64,000 nt of DNA, from contig DASVCW010000035.1 in assembly GCA_036381435.1 (NCBI GenBank), positions 50,199 to 114,198 of the forward strand, read 5' to 3'. Position 1 is the stretch's first letter. Every line of letters starts with the position of its first letter. Below are positions 25,065 to 33,926 of the stretch, piece after piece. Origin of the DNA: Fodinibius sp036381435 (GTDB lineage: Bacteria > Bacteroidota > Rhodothermia > Balneolales > Balneolaceae). A program made the position numbers and the translations under genes. The notes under the pieces are model-generated. The model was given only the letters and a program-made list of their open reading frames with translations. It had not been told where the DNA came from and did no database searches.

Positions 25065-25100
25065 TTTCTCTAAAAGTGCATTTATAAAAGTTTATTCCTT

Positions 25101-25130
25101 AAAAGCCTCTTCAATCGAAGGGGCTTTTTG
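25101..25130 (+). terminator. terminator after tRNA-Ser and the GIY-YIG gene
   Basis: The stem AAAGCCTCTTC/GAAGGGGCTTT has an AATC loop and one G-U pair, and runs into TTTTT. Confidence 0.88.
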
Positions 25131-25193
25131 GTTTAAATAAATTTGGGTTGGGGTACGTTTACAGCACAAATGTTTTCTATAGTTTAACAAATC

Positions 25194-26576
25194 ATGAAAA
25201 AATTATTTTTCGGATTATCTATATTTCTATTTAGTCTGCCTTGCTTTATGGTGGCTCAGGATACGGTTAAAGTATCTTTAATAAATTTTATCGAAGAGGG
25301 CTTAGAAAATTCGGGACAGATAGATTATGCAAGACAGGCGGTAAATTTGGCTGAAAATAGAATCAATCAGGCCAATTCGATGCGATACCTGCCCACTTTT
25401 GAACTAACAACCCAACACGGCTTGGTTCCGGGTGTTGAGAGTGAAACCGACCTGCCTGATGAAGCTCTGTATTTAGATCCCTATCTTGATAACGATTGGG
25501 AGAACTGGGGGATTTTTACCCGGGCTAATGTCACTGCTATTCAACCTATATTTACCTGGGGGGCATTAAAAAATGCAGTGAAAGCTGCCAAAGCTGCCGC
25601 TGTTGCTGCTCAGGAACAGTTTGAAATGCAGAAAGCCGATATAGAGCTTCGTTTGTTCGATCTTTACCAGAGTTATTTGCTTACAGAAGAAATTCTGAGA
25701 CTGCTTGATGAGGCACAAAACAAGATTGAAAGGGTTGAAGAACAGATTGAAGAAAGCAGAGAATCGGGTGAAGCTAATTTTGATTATTCAGAATTATTTA
25801 AGTTCAGAGTTTTTAAATCTGAGTTTGAAATCCGTGCTGCCACTGTTAGAAAAAACGCCGCGATGATTCAACGCATCTGGAACTATGTGATGCAGGGTGA
25901 AGGCAACACTGTTTTTGTACCCGAAGATCAATTTTTGGATCCCGTACCGCAAGAAATAAGAGAATTAGGATATTATCGTTCAAACGCTATCACACAACGT
26001 TCCGAAATTGCAGCAATTGAAGCCGGTATAGATGCTGCTGAATACGGCCTCGAAGCCACAAAAAGCAAAAATTATCCAGCGGTATTTTTAGGAATTACCG
26101 GCAGTTTCGCCTACACGCCTAACCGACCGCGACAAGGCAATCCTTTTATTATTAACAGGACAAACTATGCTTCAGCGGCTGTAGGTATCGGCATTCGTCA
26201 AAACCTGGACTTTTTTGATATGAGTGTTGATGTTGCAAAGAGTAAAGTTCAATATCGACAGGCAAAATATTTAAAAAGAGCGGCTATAGACGGTATTATT
26301 CTTGAAATCAATGAAGCTTACAAAAATGCTTCACTCGCAAAAATAACAGTGGAAAAGACGGATGATGCGCTGGTTACCACGAAGAAGTGGCTACGACAGG
26401 AACAACTGGATTATGACTTTGGTATAGGAGAAATCAAAGATTTAATTGATGCCATGAAGAAAGAGCTTGAGCTACGTGTTCAGCTAAAGCAGGCTGTATT
26501 TGAATTCAATAAAAATATGGCTGAATTGTATAGAAAAGCCGGTTTGCCAATTTTAGAAATCACTAACAACGATTAA
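25194..26576 (+). CDS. TolC-family outer membrane efflux protein
   Basis: A 460-residue outer membrane channel subunit. A signal peptide (about 1-22, ending Val-Ala-Gln) precedes two repeats of long alpha-helices rich in Ala, Glu and Gln ('VKAAKAAAVAAQEQFEMQKADIEL' region and the 'AKSKVQYRQAKYL' region). These build the periplasmic tunnel. Such proteins form trimers with an inner-membrane pump. No RND or ABC partner is adjacent; instead an MlaC-like gene follows after 4 bp, suggesting a shared role in lipid or envelope transport. Confidence 0.92.
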   Translation: MKKLFFGLSIFLFSLPCFMVAQDTVKVSLINFIEEGLENSGQIDYARQAVNLAENRINQANSMRYLPTFELTTQHGLVPGVESETDLPDEALYLDPYLDNDWENWGIFTRANVTAIQPIFTWGALKNAVKAAKAAAVAAQEQFEMQKADIELRLFDLYQSYLLTEEILRLLDEAQNKIERVEEQIEESRESGEANFDYSELFKFRVFKSEFEIRAATVRKNAAMIQRIWNYVMQGEGNTVFVPEDQFLDPVPQEIRELGYYRSNAITQRSEIAAIEAGIDAAEYGLEATKSKNYPAVFLGITGSFAYTPNRPRQGNPFIINRTNYASAAVGIGIRQNLDFFDMSVDVAKSKVQYRQAKYLKRAAIDGIILEINEAYKNASLAKITVEKTDDALVTTKKWLRQEQLDYDFGIGEIKDLIDAMKKELELRVQLKQAVFEFNKNMAELYRKAGLPILEITNND

Positions 26577-26580
26577 GAAT

Positions 26581-27192
26581 ATGAAGCAATATTATTTTTT
26601 AACAATTACTGTAGTTTTCTTTTTTATCGGCGCTGTTTTATTTCAACCTGCCGGGGCTTTTGCTCAGAGTGACAGTGATACCATTCAGGAACTTTTGGAA
26701 GAAAGAGATCGTCAAATTAAAGAGCTTTTGGGACCAAAGGGCACAGAATATACCGAGGAAGTCCGCCAGAAGCTAAAAAATATGATTAACGAAATCATTG
26801 ATTATAGCGCGATGGCTCAATTCGCCCTGCAGGAAACTTACGATACTCTTTCTACTGAACAGCGCAATGAATTTGTTGATTTATTTTCAACTATTATTCG
26901 TGATCACTCTTTATCTAATCTTAATATTTATCGGGCTGATGTAATTTATAAAGAGATTGAAGTAAATGGAGACACTGCGGTTGTTCATACTCTTGCCCAG
27001 CTCGAAGATGTTCGTACCCCGGTTATTTATAATATGAAGTATGATGACCAAAAAGGGCAATGGGTGGTTACAGATATTATTATTGATGATGTTTCAACCG
27101 CTGAATCCTATCGTCGCCAGTTCCAAAATATCATTCGCAGAAAAGGATATAATTCATTAGTTGAAATACTGAGAGAACGAGCGGCAGGATAG
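26581..27192 (+). CDS. MlaC/Ttg2D-family phospholipid-binding periplasmic protein
   Basis: A 203-residue protein with a signal peptide (about 1-29) and the MlaC fold. The helical 'IDYSAMAQFALQETYDTLSTEQRNEFVDLF' region and the strands around 'VIYNMKYDDQKGQWVVTDIIIDDVS' are typical. MlaC shuttles phospholipids between outer and inner membranes. The other Mla parts (MlaE, MlaF, MlaD) are absent here. The tight link to a TolC-like protein suggests an alternative outer-membrane partner. Confidence 0.9.
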   Translation: MKQYYFLTITVVFFFIGAVLFQPAGAFAQSDSDTIQELLEERDRQIKELLGPKGTEYTEEVRQKLKNMINEIIDYSAMAQFALQETYDTLSTEQRNEFVDLFSTIIRDHSLSNLNIYRADVIYKEIEVNGDTAVVHTLAQLEDVRTPVIYNMKYDDQKGQWVVTDIIIDDVSTAESYRRQFQNIIRRKGYNSLVEILRERAAG

Positions 27193-27248
27193 AGTTTAGT
27201 AATAAAACTTTATCTTGTATATTAGCTCGAATCTAAAAAAGTTATTTT

Positions 27249-28274
27249 ATGCTGCGATCGGTACAACATCAAAAATTAGCGGCCGAAGGGTATATCTATA
27301 CCACTTACGGACATCCAAAGTATTTAAAACATGCCGTGGCATCCGTCGTTTCTTTGCGACGGTACGATCAGGAGAGGCCTGTCGCTCTTGTCTGTGAAGA
27401 AAAACATAAGAAGATACTCGAAGAACATGACCTGAGTGATATTTTTGATATCATACATACTATGTCTTCCGAGCGTGCATCCATTGTGGGGTTCAAGCAT
27501 AATATCCACGAGTTTATGTTTTTTGAAAAGAATATTTTTCTCGACAGTGATATTATCTGGTGTAAAGAGCCGGATGGTTTATGGCAGTCATTCAAATCTA
27601 CTTCCTTTACGATCACCGGAACTCAGGTTTCCGATAATTTTTTCGGTGGCCCTAAAAATTTGGGAATTATCGGTGATATTTTTCTGCGGCGACGGCAGCG
27701 GACATTGAAACATTTTGGGCTCACTTACCTAAGCCGGGTCCAAACGGGATTAATCTATGCACAGGATTACAATTTAACCAAAAAAGTGTGCGAGCTCTCC
27801 CAAAAAATGCTTGAACGCAAGCAGGAAACCCATTTTCGAAGCCGCACTTTAGAGCATGGGCGCAGCGAAGAATCATGCGAATGGAGTATGGCGATGGCGA
27901 TGTCTAAGTTAAACTTACCGGTTTTTCCCTGGCTGCAGGGACATACCAGTCCGCAACTTGATTATATTTCAGATTTAACCTCCCACGATTCTGACTTTGA
28001 ATATGTAGTTTGTAAATATTACTGTGACCAGTTTGTCTATAACTTTCGGGGATTAAAAAATAAATGGTTGAGAAAAGTACTTATCGCTCTTTTTTCTCTT
28101 ATACCCGGCAAAGGAGATTATTTAAAAACAACTCCTTACTGTCTGCATTTCGGCTGGTATCATCAAAAACAGCCTTTTAATGAATTTTCCGAACGAACAT
28201 GGAATGCCTTGAAGAAGGAGCAGTTCAGAGAGTGGTTAGAAGACAAAGACCGGCTTATTAAAAATTTGCAATAA
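27249..28274 (+). CDS. glycosyltransferase-like protein (GT-A, GT8-like)
   Basis: A 341-residue cytosolic protein with a nucleotide-sugar-transferase pattern: an N-terminal 'YIYTTYGHPKYLKHAVASVVSLRR', a 'KHNIHEFMFFEKNIFLDSD' segment and a D-x-D motif in 'FLDSDIIW' near residue 98. This fits metal-dependent GT-A enzymes acting on surface glycans. The donor and acceptor are unknown. It precedes the Wzi-like gene by 6 bp, pointing to polysaccharide export or assembly. Confidence 0.75.
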   Translation: MLRSVQHQKLAAEGYIYTTYGHPKYLKHAVASVVSLRRYDQERPVALVCEEKHKKILEEHDLSDIFDIIHTMSSERASIVGFKHNIHEFMFFEKNIFLDSDIIWCKEPDGLWQSFKSTSFTITGTQVSDNFFGGPKNLGIIGDIFLRRRQRTLKHFGLTYLSRVQTGLIYAQDYNLTKKVCELSQKMLERKQETHFRSRTLEHGRSEESCEWSMAMAMSKLNLPVFPWLQGHTSPQLDYISDLTSHDSDFEYVVCKYYCDQFVYNFRGLKNKWLRKVLIALFSLIPGKGDYLKTTPYCLHFGWYHQKQPFNEFSERTWNALKKEQFREWLEDKDRLIKNLQ

Positions 28275-28280
28275 CTTTTT

Positions 28281-29711
28281 ATGAATTTTTCTTTTCGGAG
28301 TTTATCGGGGATTACCATTCTTGCAGTTATGTGTGTTCCGGCTTTAGTATTCGGACAATCTCAAGTTGTTAGTTATGGAATAGGAGCATCAGCTTATACA
28401 GCTAAGGATGGAAACCTTCCCTTCTGGTTCTATGCAAATACGGACGGAGTGGTAGATCCGGAATCATCTAACCTCATTACTCGATTATACAGTTATTATA
28501 CTTCGGTTGATACTGCGAATTCCTTTAGAGTGAGGACAGGTTTTGACGCCTATTCAAGATTTTCGCAAAACAATACGCTTGTTTTTAATGAGCTCTATGG
28601 CAGTATCGGTTATAAATTTATTGACCTGAAGGTGGGGCGTTTTTATCAAACGCTCGGCCTTACTGATGATGATTTGACCATGGGTTCGATGATTGTCAGC
28701 CGAAACGCGACACCCATTCCCCGAATACAGTTATCCACTAATGGCTTTACGGACATACCTTTAATGCAGGGCTATGTTCAATTTAAGGCTTTATTTGCAC
28801 ATGGTTGGTTTGATGATGAACGCTATGTGAGCAATCCTTACCTACATCAAAAATATTTTTATCTGAAGATAAATTATAAAGTGATTGAAGCGATGGGAGG
28901 CATCATTCATAACGTAACCTGGGGAGGTGTTGATCCGGATAGTGGACAATTACCATCTTCATTTTCAGATTATTTAAGGGTTATTTCTGGAATGGGAGCG
29001 GCTCCGGGGGCGCCGGGAGGTGAGGTTACGAATGTAATCGGTAATTCCGTTGGAGCCTACGATTTTCGATTGAACCTCAATTTTGATGATTTTCAATTCA
29101 AAGCCTACCGGCTCTTTTACCTGGAGGATAAGGTTTCAACCCGTTTTAGAAGTCCCTGGGATGGTATCTGGGGCGTGGGCATTGAATTGACGGACGAAAA
29201 CAGCTTCATCAATGAAATCTTGTGGGAGCACATGAATACCAAGCGGCAGGATTCGTTTGATGATGAACCCAGGGGAACTGCGAGCTATTACTACAATTTT
29301 ATTTATGAGAGCGGCTGGACCTATGAAGGAAATGTGATTGGGAATCCTCTTATCTTAGCAGAACCTAATCCCAACTTCATGATGAGGGGGCCTATTTCAA
29401 ATAATATTATTGTGGCTCATCATATTGGCATTCAGGGACGGCCTGCTGATCGTTTTCGTTATAAAACTTTTTTCACTTACTCCAGAAATTATGGAACAGT
29501 AGCGAATCAACGCCAGCAAGAACAACCTTATGAGCTAATTGGAAGGGTAGATGAATATTCCATGTTCTTTCAGGCTCAATACCTGCTTGCTCCAAAATAT
29601 GGCTTAAGCCTTACCGGAGCATTGGCTTTTGATATGGGAGAACTTTATGAAAATAATCGTTTAGGCTTTCAGCTGGGGATAAGATGGGATCGCATAATTC
29701 CCGTAAATTAG
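28281..29711 (+). CDS. Wzi-type capsule assembly outer membrane protein
   Basis: The 476-residue protein has a signal peptide (about 1-25) and a beta-barrel-like alternating sequence. The early segment 'DGNLPFWFYANTDGVV' and the later 'FNELYGSIGYKFIDLKVGRFYQTLGL' match the Wzi/capsule assembly family, which helps attach capsule to the cell surface. It follows a glycosyltransferase gene at close range, consistent with surface-polysaccharide production. Confidence 0.85.
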   Translation: MNFSFRSLSGITILAVMCVPALVFGQSQVVSYGIGASAYTAKDGNLPFWFYANTDGVVDPESSNLITRLYSYYTSVDTANSFRVRTGFDAYSRFSQNNTLVFNELYGSIGYKFIDLKVGRFYQTLGLTDDDLTMGSMIVSRNATPIPRIQLSTNGFTDIPLMQGYVQFKALFAHGWFDDERYVSNPYLHQKYFYLKINYKVIEAMGGIIHNVTWGGVDPDSGQLPSSFSDYLRVISGMGAAPGAPGGEVTNVIGNSVGAYDFRLNLNFDDFQFKAYRLFYLEDKVSTRFRSPWDGIWGVGIELTDENSFINEILWEHMNTKRQDSFDDEPRGTASYYYNFIYESGWTYEGNVIGNPLILAEPNPNFMMRGPISNNIIVAHHIGIQGRPADRFRYKTFFTYSRNYGTVANQRQQEQPYELIGRVDEYSMFFQAQYLLAPKYGLSLTGALAFDMGELYENNRLGFQLGIRWDRIIPVN

Positions 29712-29713
29712 AA

Positions 29714-29790
29714 TGCTGATGAAGCGGATTAAGCAGATAAAGTTTCTTATTATAAATCTGTGCTTATCTGCTAAATCAGCTTAATCTGTG
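29714..29790. repeat. foldback repeat (AAGCAGATAA...TTATCTGCT)
   Basis: GCTGATGAAGCGGATTAAG and the complement-like TTATCTGCTAAATCAGCTTAATCTG fold back across about 75 bp between two genes. Confidence 0.65.
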
Positions 29791-29795
29791 TTCCT

Positions 29796-30758
29796 ATGGA
29801 GGAAAAGTGGAAAACATATCTGAAAAAGGGCGTACGGTATGTTTTGCAAGCCGGCATCATCGGCTATCTGATTTACAAACTTTATGAAATTGGGTTTACC
29901 GAGGTGATTCAGGCTTTACCGTTGGATCCTCTTTTTTACCTGCTGTTTGTTCTTATCTATTTTTCGCTGCCTGTTTCTGAAATTTTTATTTACGGGCTGA
30001 GGTGGAAGTTCAATAACTTCAAAGCGTTTTTGGTTTTTATACAAAAAAAAGTGTTAAATACCGATGTTTTAGGTTATTCAGGGGAGTTTTACCTTTTCTA
30101 TTGGGCAAAAGATAAGCTAAAAGTGCCTACCGTAGAAGCGATGAAATTTATCAAGGACAACAATATTCTTTCATCGCTTTCATCGACTTTTGTGTCAGTT
30201 ATCTTACTCATTTTCTTTCTGAATGAGGGGTATCTGAGCATTAACGATTTCATCCCCCCAATAGAAAATCAGCTTGTTTACCTCTGGATTTCCTTAGGTG
30301 TCATTGTAATTGGGTTCATCATCTATAAGTTTCGAACCTATATTTTGAGCTTAAGCTGGAAAGCTGCTGCCATCATCACGGGCGTTTATACCGGGCGTCT
30401 GATTTTGACCAACGGGCTTCAAATCATTCAATATAAGATAGCTGAGCCGGCCGTTCCGTGGGGGGTATGGTTTAGCCTGATGGCGGTTCAAATCATGTCA
30501 ACCCGCATACCATTTTTACCCAGCCAGGATGTGTTGTATGTAAGCATTGCGCTGGGTATGTCGAATGTGTTGGATGTGCCCGAAACAATGTTGGTAGGCG
30601 TTTTAACGGCAAATTTGATTTTGAAAAAGCTGATTGGAGCGGGGTCGTTTATGATTTCTTCCTTCACCCAATCTAAAATCGGTATTGATCCGCGAGAGAT
30701 TGCTGCGGGGGAGTTTGGCAAAGAGGGTGAAGTACTGAAGGAAAAACCTCAGAGATAA
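29796..30758 (+). CDS. multi-pass membrane protein, LPG-synthase TM-domain-like
   Basis: A 320-residue inner membrane protein with about seven or eight hydrophobic segments. The pattern of short loops and a conserved polar 'ILSSLSSTFVSVILLI' and 'PFLPSQDVLYVSIALGMSN' resembles the membrane domain seen in lysylphosphatidylglycerol synthase and flippase-like (UPF0104) proteins, but the match is weak. Its last 10 bases overlap the sulfotransferase gene end to end. A role in lipid-linked glycan handling would fit its neighbours. Confidence 0.7.
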   Translation: MEEKWKTYLKKGVRYVLQAGIIGYLIYKLYEIGFTEVIQALPLDPLFYLLFVLIYFSLPVSEIFIYGLRWKFNNFKAFLVFIQKKVLNTDVLGYSGEFYLFYWAKDKLKVPTVEAMKFIKDNNILSSLSSTFVSVILLIFFLNEGYLSINDFIPPIENQLVYLWISLGVIVIGFIIYKFRTYILSLSWKAAAIITGVYTGRLILTNGLQIIQYKIAEPAVPWGVWFSLMAVQIMSTRIPFLPSQDVLYVSIALGMSNVLDVPETMLVGVLTANLILKKLIGAGSFMISSFTQSKIGIDPREIAAGEFGKEGEVLKEKPQR

Positions 30759-31594
30759 AAAGAGGAAAGATCAACCGAAACTGTTTTATCAGTGATATAT
30801 TGAATGGTTGGTTCATCAAAATTCTCCCGGAGTTTTCTGCTCTTTTTAAGTTCATTACTGGTATTTCTGTTTTTCCACAATTCTTCGGGTGATGTCAAAG
30901 CGGTAGCTGATTGATGAAATTCGGTTGTCATTTCCTGCTGGTATTCAACGGACAAAAAATCACAAACTTTTCTTAGTACTTTTTCCGGTTCAGTAATCAA
31001 CTGCCGGTAAACCACAAAAAAGTGATTGGGTCGGTTACGATAACTGAGCGATTTTTCAATATCCCGGTTCCACCATTGGATGCATTTCTTAACCGATCGC
31101 TCGCCATTCCATTCATCCGGATGCTCTTTCGTAGCCAAGTGAAGACTTGCAACTACATCTTTTCCCTCGCGCAATATATGGATAAATTTAGGCTGAGGAG
31201 CTGATTTTTCAATTGAAGAAACAAAATGCAGGTGGCGTGGTGTTTTTTCAATCCAGCATGCGACTTGTCCAACACTGTCCTGTTTTACCGTAACATGTTC
31301 AGCCATTTGATCTAAAACATCACCCAGTTTACTGCACCAGCGCTGATATGGATAAAAATTAGAAGCGTCTTGAAAAGGGTTTAAATTATATCCATGACTT
31401 TTTAGGAAGGCCAGCACCTTTTTTTGATCACCTTTTCCGTACCACTTCAGCCTTCGCAAAACAGGATTGATAGGCATTGTACCCGAGAAAAAGTGAGTCT
31501 CGGGAAAAGAGATAATCTGTGAATGACTGGCGATCATGCTTTGCAGCAAAGTAGTCCCTGATCTCGGACAACCAACTAAAAAGGCATTTTTCAT
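30749..31594 (-). CDS. PAPS-dependent sulfotransferase
   Basis: The 281-residue protein begins with the 5'-phosphosulfate-binding loop 'GCPRSGTTLLQSMI' (8-21), the P-loop-like motif of sulfotransferases. The 3'-phosphate-binding region near 'LREGKDVVASLHLA' (about 138-151) contains the expected arginine and serine. It transfers sulfate from PAPS, probably to a surface glycan made by nearby enzymes. No PAPS synthesis genes are in the window. It is convergent with the membrane protein gene, overlapping by 10 bp. Confidence 0.88.
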   Translation of the reverse strand: MKNAFLVGCPRSGTTLLQSMIASHSQIISFPETHFFSGTMPINPVLRRLKWYGKGDQKKVLAFLKSHGYNLNPFQDASNFYPYQRWCSKLGDVLDQMAEHVTVKQDSVGQVACWIEKTPRHLHFVSSIEKSAPQPKFIHILREGKDVVASLHLATKEHPDEWNGERSVKKCIQWWNRDIEKSLSYRNRPNHFFVVYRQLITEPEKVLRKVCDFLSVEYQQEMTTEFHQSATALTSPEELWKNRNTSNELKKSRKLRENFDEPTIQYITDKTVSVDLSSFYL

Positions 31595-31914
31595 AGGTGG
31601 ATTTTATTAATAGTGCAAGTTTATATAAAAATGCTCTGTAAGGATCAGAAGGCGAAAATGAATCTTTAATATTGCATCCCTACGGGATTTGTGCTGTTTT
31701 GTCTTTTTTAGTTGCTACCCATATTTCGTCCCTATGGAACGATTGAGCGTAAAATAAGTTTAAAATCGTACCCATAATTCAAAGATTTATTTAAATGATC
31801 CCTTTAGGGATCAAATATTGGTAGTTAATAAATAGTCAAGAAATCGTGTCCCGTAGGGACGCTATATTTGCGAGTTTTATCTCTGTCATAGGCATACCTA
31901 CGGTGGAACTCAGG
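31595..31914. other. gene-free stretch rich in TCCCTACGGGA half-elements
   Basis: No gene is visible. ATCCCTACGGGAT (about 31678-31690), GATCCCTTTAGGGATC (about 31798-31813) and GTCCCGTAGGGAC (about 31849-31861) are short hairpins. They look like the second half of the 22-bp double-hairpin element, in both orientations. Confidence 0.6.
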
Positions 31915-32712
31915 TTAAACAGAAAACAGATCCACGCTTTTAGAATCATCTAAATACATCCCAAAAGCTTTTTGTTCATTTTCCTCCAGGCGAAACCGGG
32001 GATGATCAAACAAATTTCCTTTAATCATTTTATGCCAGCCATAGAGCAGGGCATCTTTAGGATTATTTCGAATTCTTCGCAGAAAATGTTCTTTCTCCCA
32101 GGTGTTTGCCCCGTGATAGCATCGAATAAACAGGTAAGAATAGCTGTTCGGCATTTGCAGGTACCGTTTTCCCATCCATTGGTTAAGAAAAACGGTATCT
32201 TCGGCACGACGGGTATGCGGGTAGCGGATGTTAGAATCAGTCCGGTGCATGATACTACCGGGAATACCATCAGGCAAATAGCCGACATAAGGATGTTGCA
32301 TATAGGGTTCTTCATCCAGATGCATGAGCGCTCCGGAGAGACAGCAGGCATCATAGCCTTCATTCAGTGTTTCGGCCTGAATGGAAATACGATCCGGATG
32401 ATACCAATCATCATCATCCCATTGAATGAGAAAATCACCCCCGGCTTCATCAAGTGTTCGATTTCTGAGTTTTCCGAGGGTATTTTCCGGATCTTTTTTA
32501 AGTTTTATATACTTAAGTTCTGAAGCGGGGACGAGTTTCAAAACTTCTTCCAAATCTTGTTCACCGTCATCAACAATCACCAGTTCTTTATTTGAATATC
32601 GCTGTTTATTAAAACATAAGATGGAACGCCTCATCAAATGTTTTCTGTTGGCTGTTACCATCAAACAACTTACTTTTGCTTGGTGATTTTTGTTTTGGGG
32701 GATTTCTGTCAT
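31915..32712 (-). CDS. family 2 glycosyltransferase
   Basis: A 265-residue GT-A enzyme. The N-terminal 'VSCLMVTANRKHLMRRSI' and 'NKELVIVDDGEQD' and the metal-binding acidic run 'IQWDDDDW' (about 95-102) are classical GT2 features. It would add a sugar from a nucleotide donor to a surface glycan. It is a lone minus-strand gene in the surface-polysaccharide neighbourhood. Confidence 0.9.
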   Translation of the reverse strand: MTEIPQNKNHQAKVSCLMVTANRKHLMRRSILCFNKQRYSNKELVIVDDGEQDLEEVLKLVPASELKYIKLKKDPENTLGKLRNRTLDEAGGDFLIQWDDDDWYHPDRISIQAETLNEGYDACCLSGALMHLDEEPYMQHPYVGYLPDGIPGSIMHRTDSNIRYPHTRRAEDTVFLNQWMGKRYLQMPNSYSYLFIRCYHGANTWEKEHFLRRIRNNPKDALLYGWHKMIKGNLFDHPRFRLEENEQKAFGMYLDDSKSVDLFSV

Positions 32713-32840
32713 AAAAAATCGGGGATTAAAAAATAATATTCTTTCTTATTAGCGTTATATAGAACAAAAGTAATTGGTAAATATAGAAATTTACCGACGG
32801 TTTTTATAGAAATATTGCACCCATAAATCTTTTTTGATAC

Positions 32841-33599
32841 ATGAGAATTACAATCTCTCTGCTTTTTCTATCCTTTATTTCTTTAAACATTGCGGCTGCC
32901 CAGAGTAACAAAAAAGCTTCAAAACCATTGAGAGTTAAGCCTGACGGAACGGTAATTATTGATACCTTCGAAAAGGATAGCTTGGGTAAACTTCCCGGGG
33001 AGTGGTATAATCAAAACGCCTCGGTTAAACCTTCCGATGATCCCCGTGAAGCCAGTTTATTTCGCTACTACATCACTGAAGAAATGGGCAACAAGTATCT
33101 CAAGTATTATGGGACGGATGCCCGCCATCTTAATTTTCCTTTAAGGAACAGACCTAACGTTAATATTTACGAAACCCCCATTTTGTCATGGCAATGGAGA
33201 GTGAAGGACCTGCCCGAAGGCGGTAATGAAAATGATGAGGACTATAACGATACCGCTGTCAGCATTTATGTAGCTTTTGATATGGGGCGGGTAGCGTTAT
33301 TCAAAGAAGTGCCTAAAACCATTCGGTATACATGGAGCTCTACTTTAGAAGAGGGAACAGAGTTGTCGAAATTTTTTGGCAACCAAAAGGTAGTAGTCGT
33401 AGAATCGGGACCTGAAAAGATGGGTGAGTGGGTGACTTTTGAACGAAATATTGTAGAAGATTATAAACGTCTTTTTGGTGATATGCCTCCTAAAAAACCG
33501 CTGGCTATTTTGATTCTCAGCGACGGCGACAGCACCGCAGATCGTGTCATCGCCGGTTATGATAACATCATGCTAAAAGAGGAAAAGAGTGATGAATAA
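32841..33599 (+). CDS. DUF3047 family exported protein
   Basis: A 252-residue protein with a signal peptide (about 1-20, ending Ala-Ala-Gln). The DUF3047 features are 'LSWQWRVKDLPEGGNENDEDYNDTAV' and the closing 'ILILSDGDSTADRVIAGYDNI'. The family adopts a jelly-roll-like fold and is periplasmic, with unknown substrate. It stands alone between a GT2 gene and repeat copy B. Confidence 0.88.
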   Translation: MRITISLLFLSFISLNIAAAQSNKKASKPLRVKPDGTVIIDTFEKDSLGKLPGEWYNQNASVKPSDDPREASLFRYYITEEMGNKYLKYYGTDARHLNFPLRNRPNVNIYETPILSWQWRVKDLPEGGNENDEDYNDTAVSIYVAFDMGRVALFKEVPKTIRYTWSSTLEEGTELSKFFGNQKVVVVESGPEKMGEWVTFERNIVEDYKRLFGDMPPKKPLAILILSDGDSTADRVIAGYDNIMLKEEKSDE

Positions 33600-33669
33600 A
33601 ATATGAGTAACTTAGTCGTTGAGTGGTTAGAATCTTTTATAACAAAGAAAGAATCAAATTGCCTTTTAT

Positions 33670-33837
33670 TGTCATTTTGAGCGGAGGCTCTTTTAGTTTT
33701 TAAAAGAGTCGTAGTCGAGAAATCTCATCCGTTATAACTAAGGCTGCCAAATTAAAATAGATGAGATTTCTCCATTCCGAGCGGAGAAAAACACCGCTCT
33801 ACAGTCTCCCGTAGGGATTCCTTCGGAAGAAATGACA
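33670..33837. repeat. TGTCATTCTGAGCG foldback repeat, copy B, with three nested inserts
   Basis: The ends are TGTCATTTTGAGCGGAG and GAAATGACA. Hairpin CTCTTTT...AAAAGAG is followed by CGTAG, echoing the CGGAG before it. Hairpin GAGCGG...CCGCTC (33779-33799) and the 22-bp double-hairpin (33807-33828) lie in the right arm. Confidence 0.8.
33807..33828 (-). mobile_element. 22-bp double-hairpin element, copy 4 (inside foldback copy B)
   Basis: Read on the minus strand: TTCC-GAA-GGAA then TCCC-TAC-GGGA. It separates AGTC from GAAATGACA, the same TC^GAA site as in the tRNA-Ser relic. Confidence 0.82.
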
Positions 33838-33926
33838 GCAAAATGGACTATAGATACTACTTTCAACCGCTTACCGGAATAGGTTCGCAGTTAAAAATTT
33901 TGTGCTTCCGTGTTTTAGTGGCAATC

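Larger units (their letters stand above)
33600..33926. other. intergenic stretch dominated by repeat copy B
   Basis: No gene is seen. Half of the segment is a foldback repeat with nested inserts; the right edge carries 'GTGCTTCCGTGTTTTAGTGGCAA', which also occurs between atpH and atpA. Confidence 0.6.
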
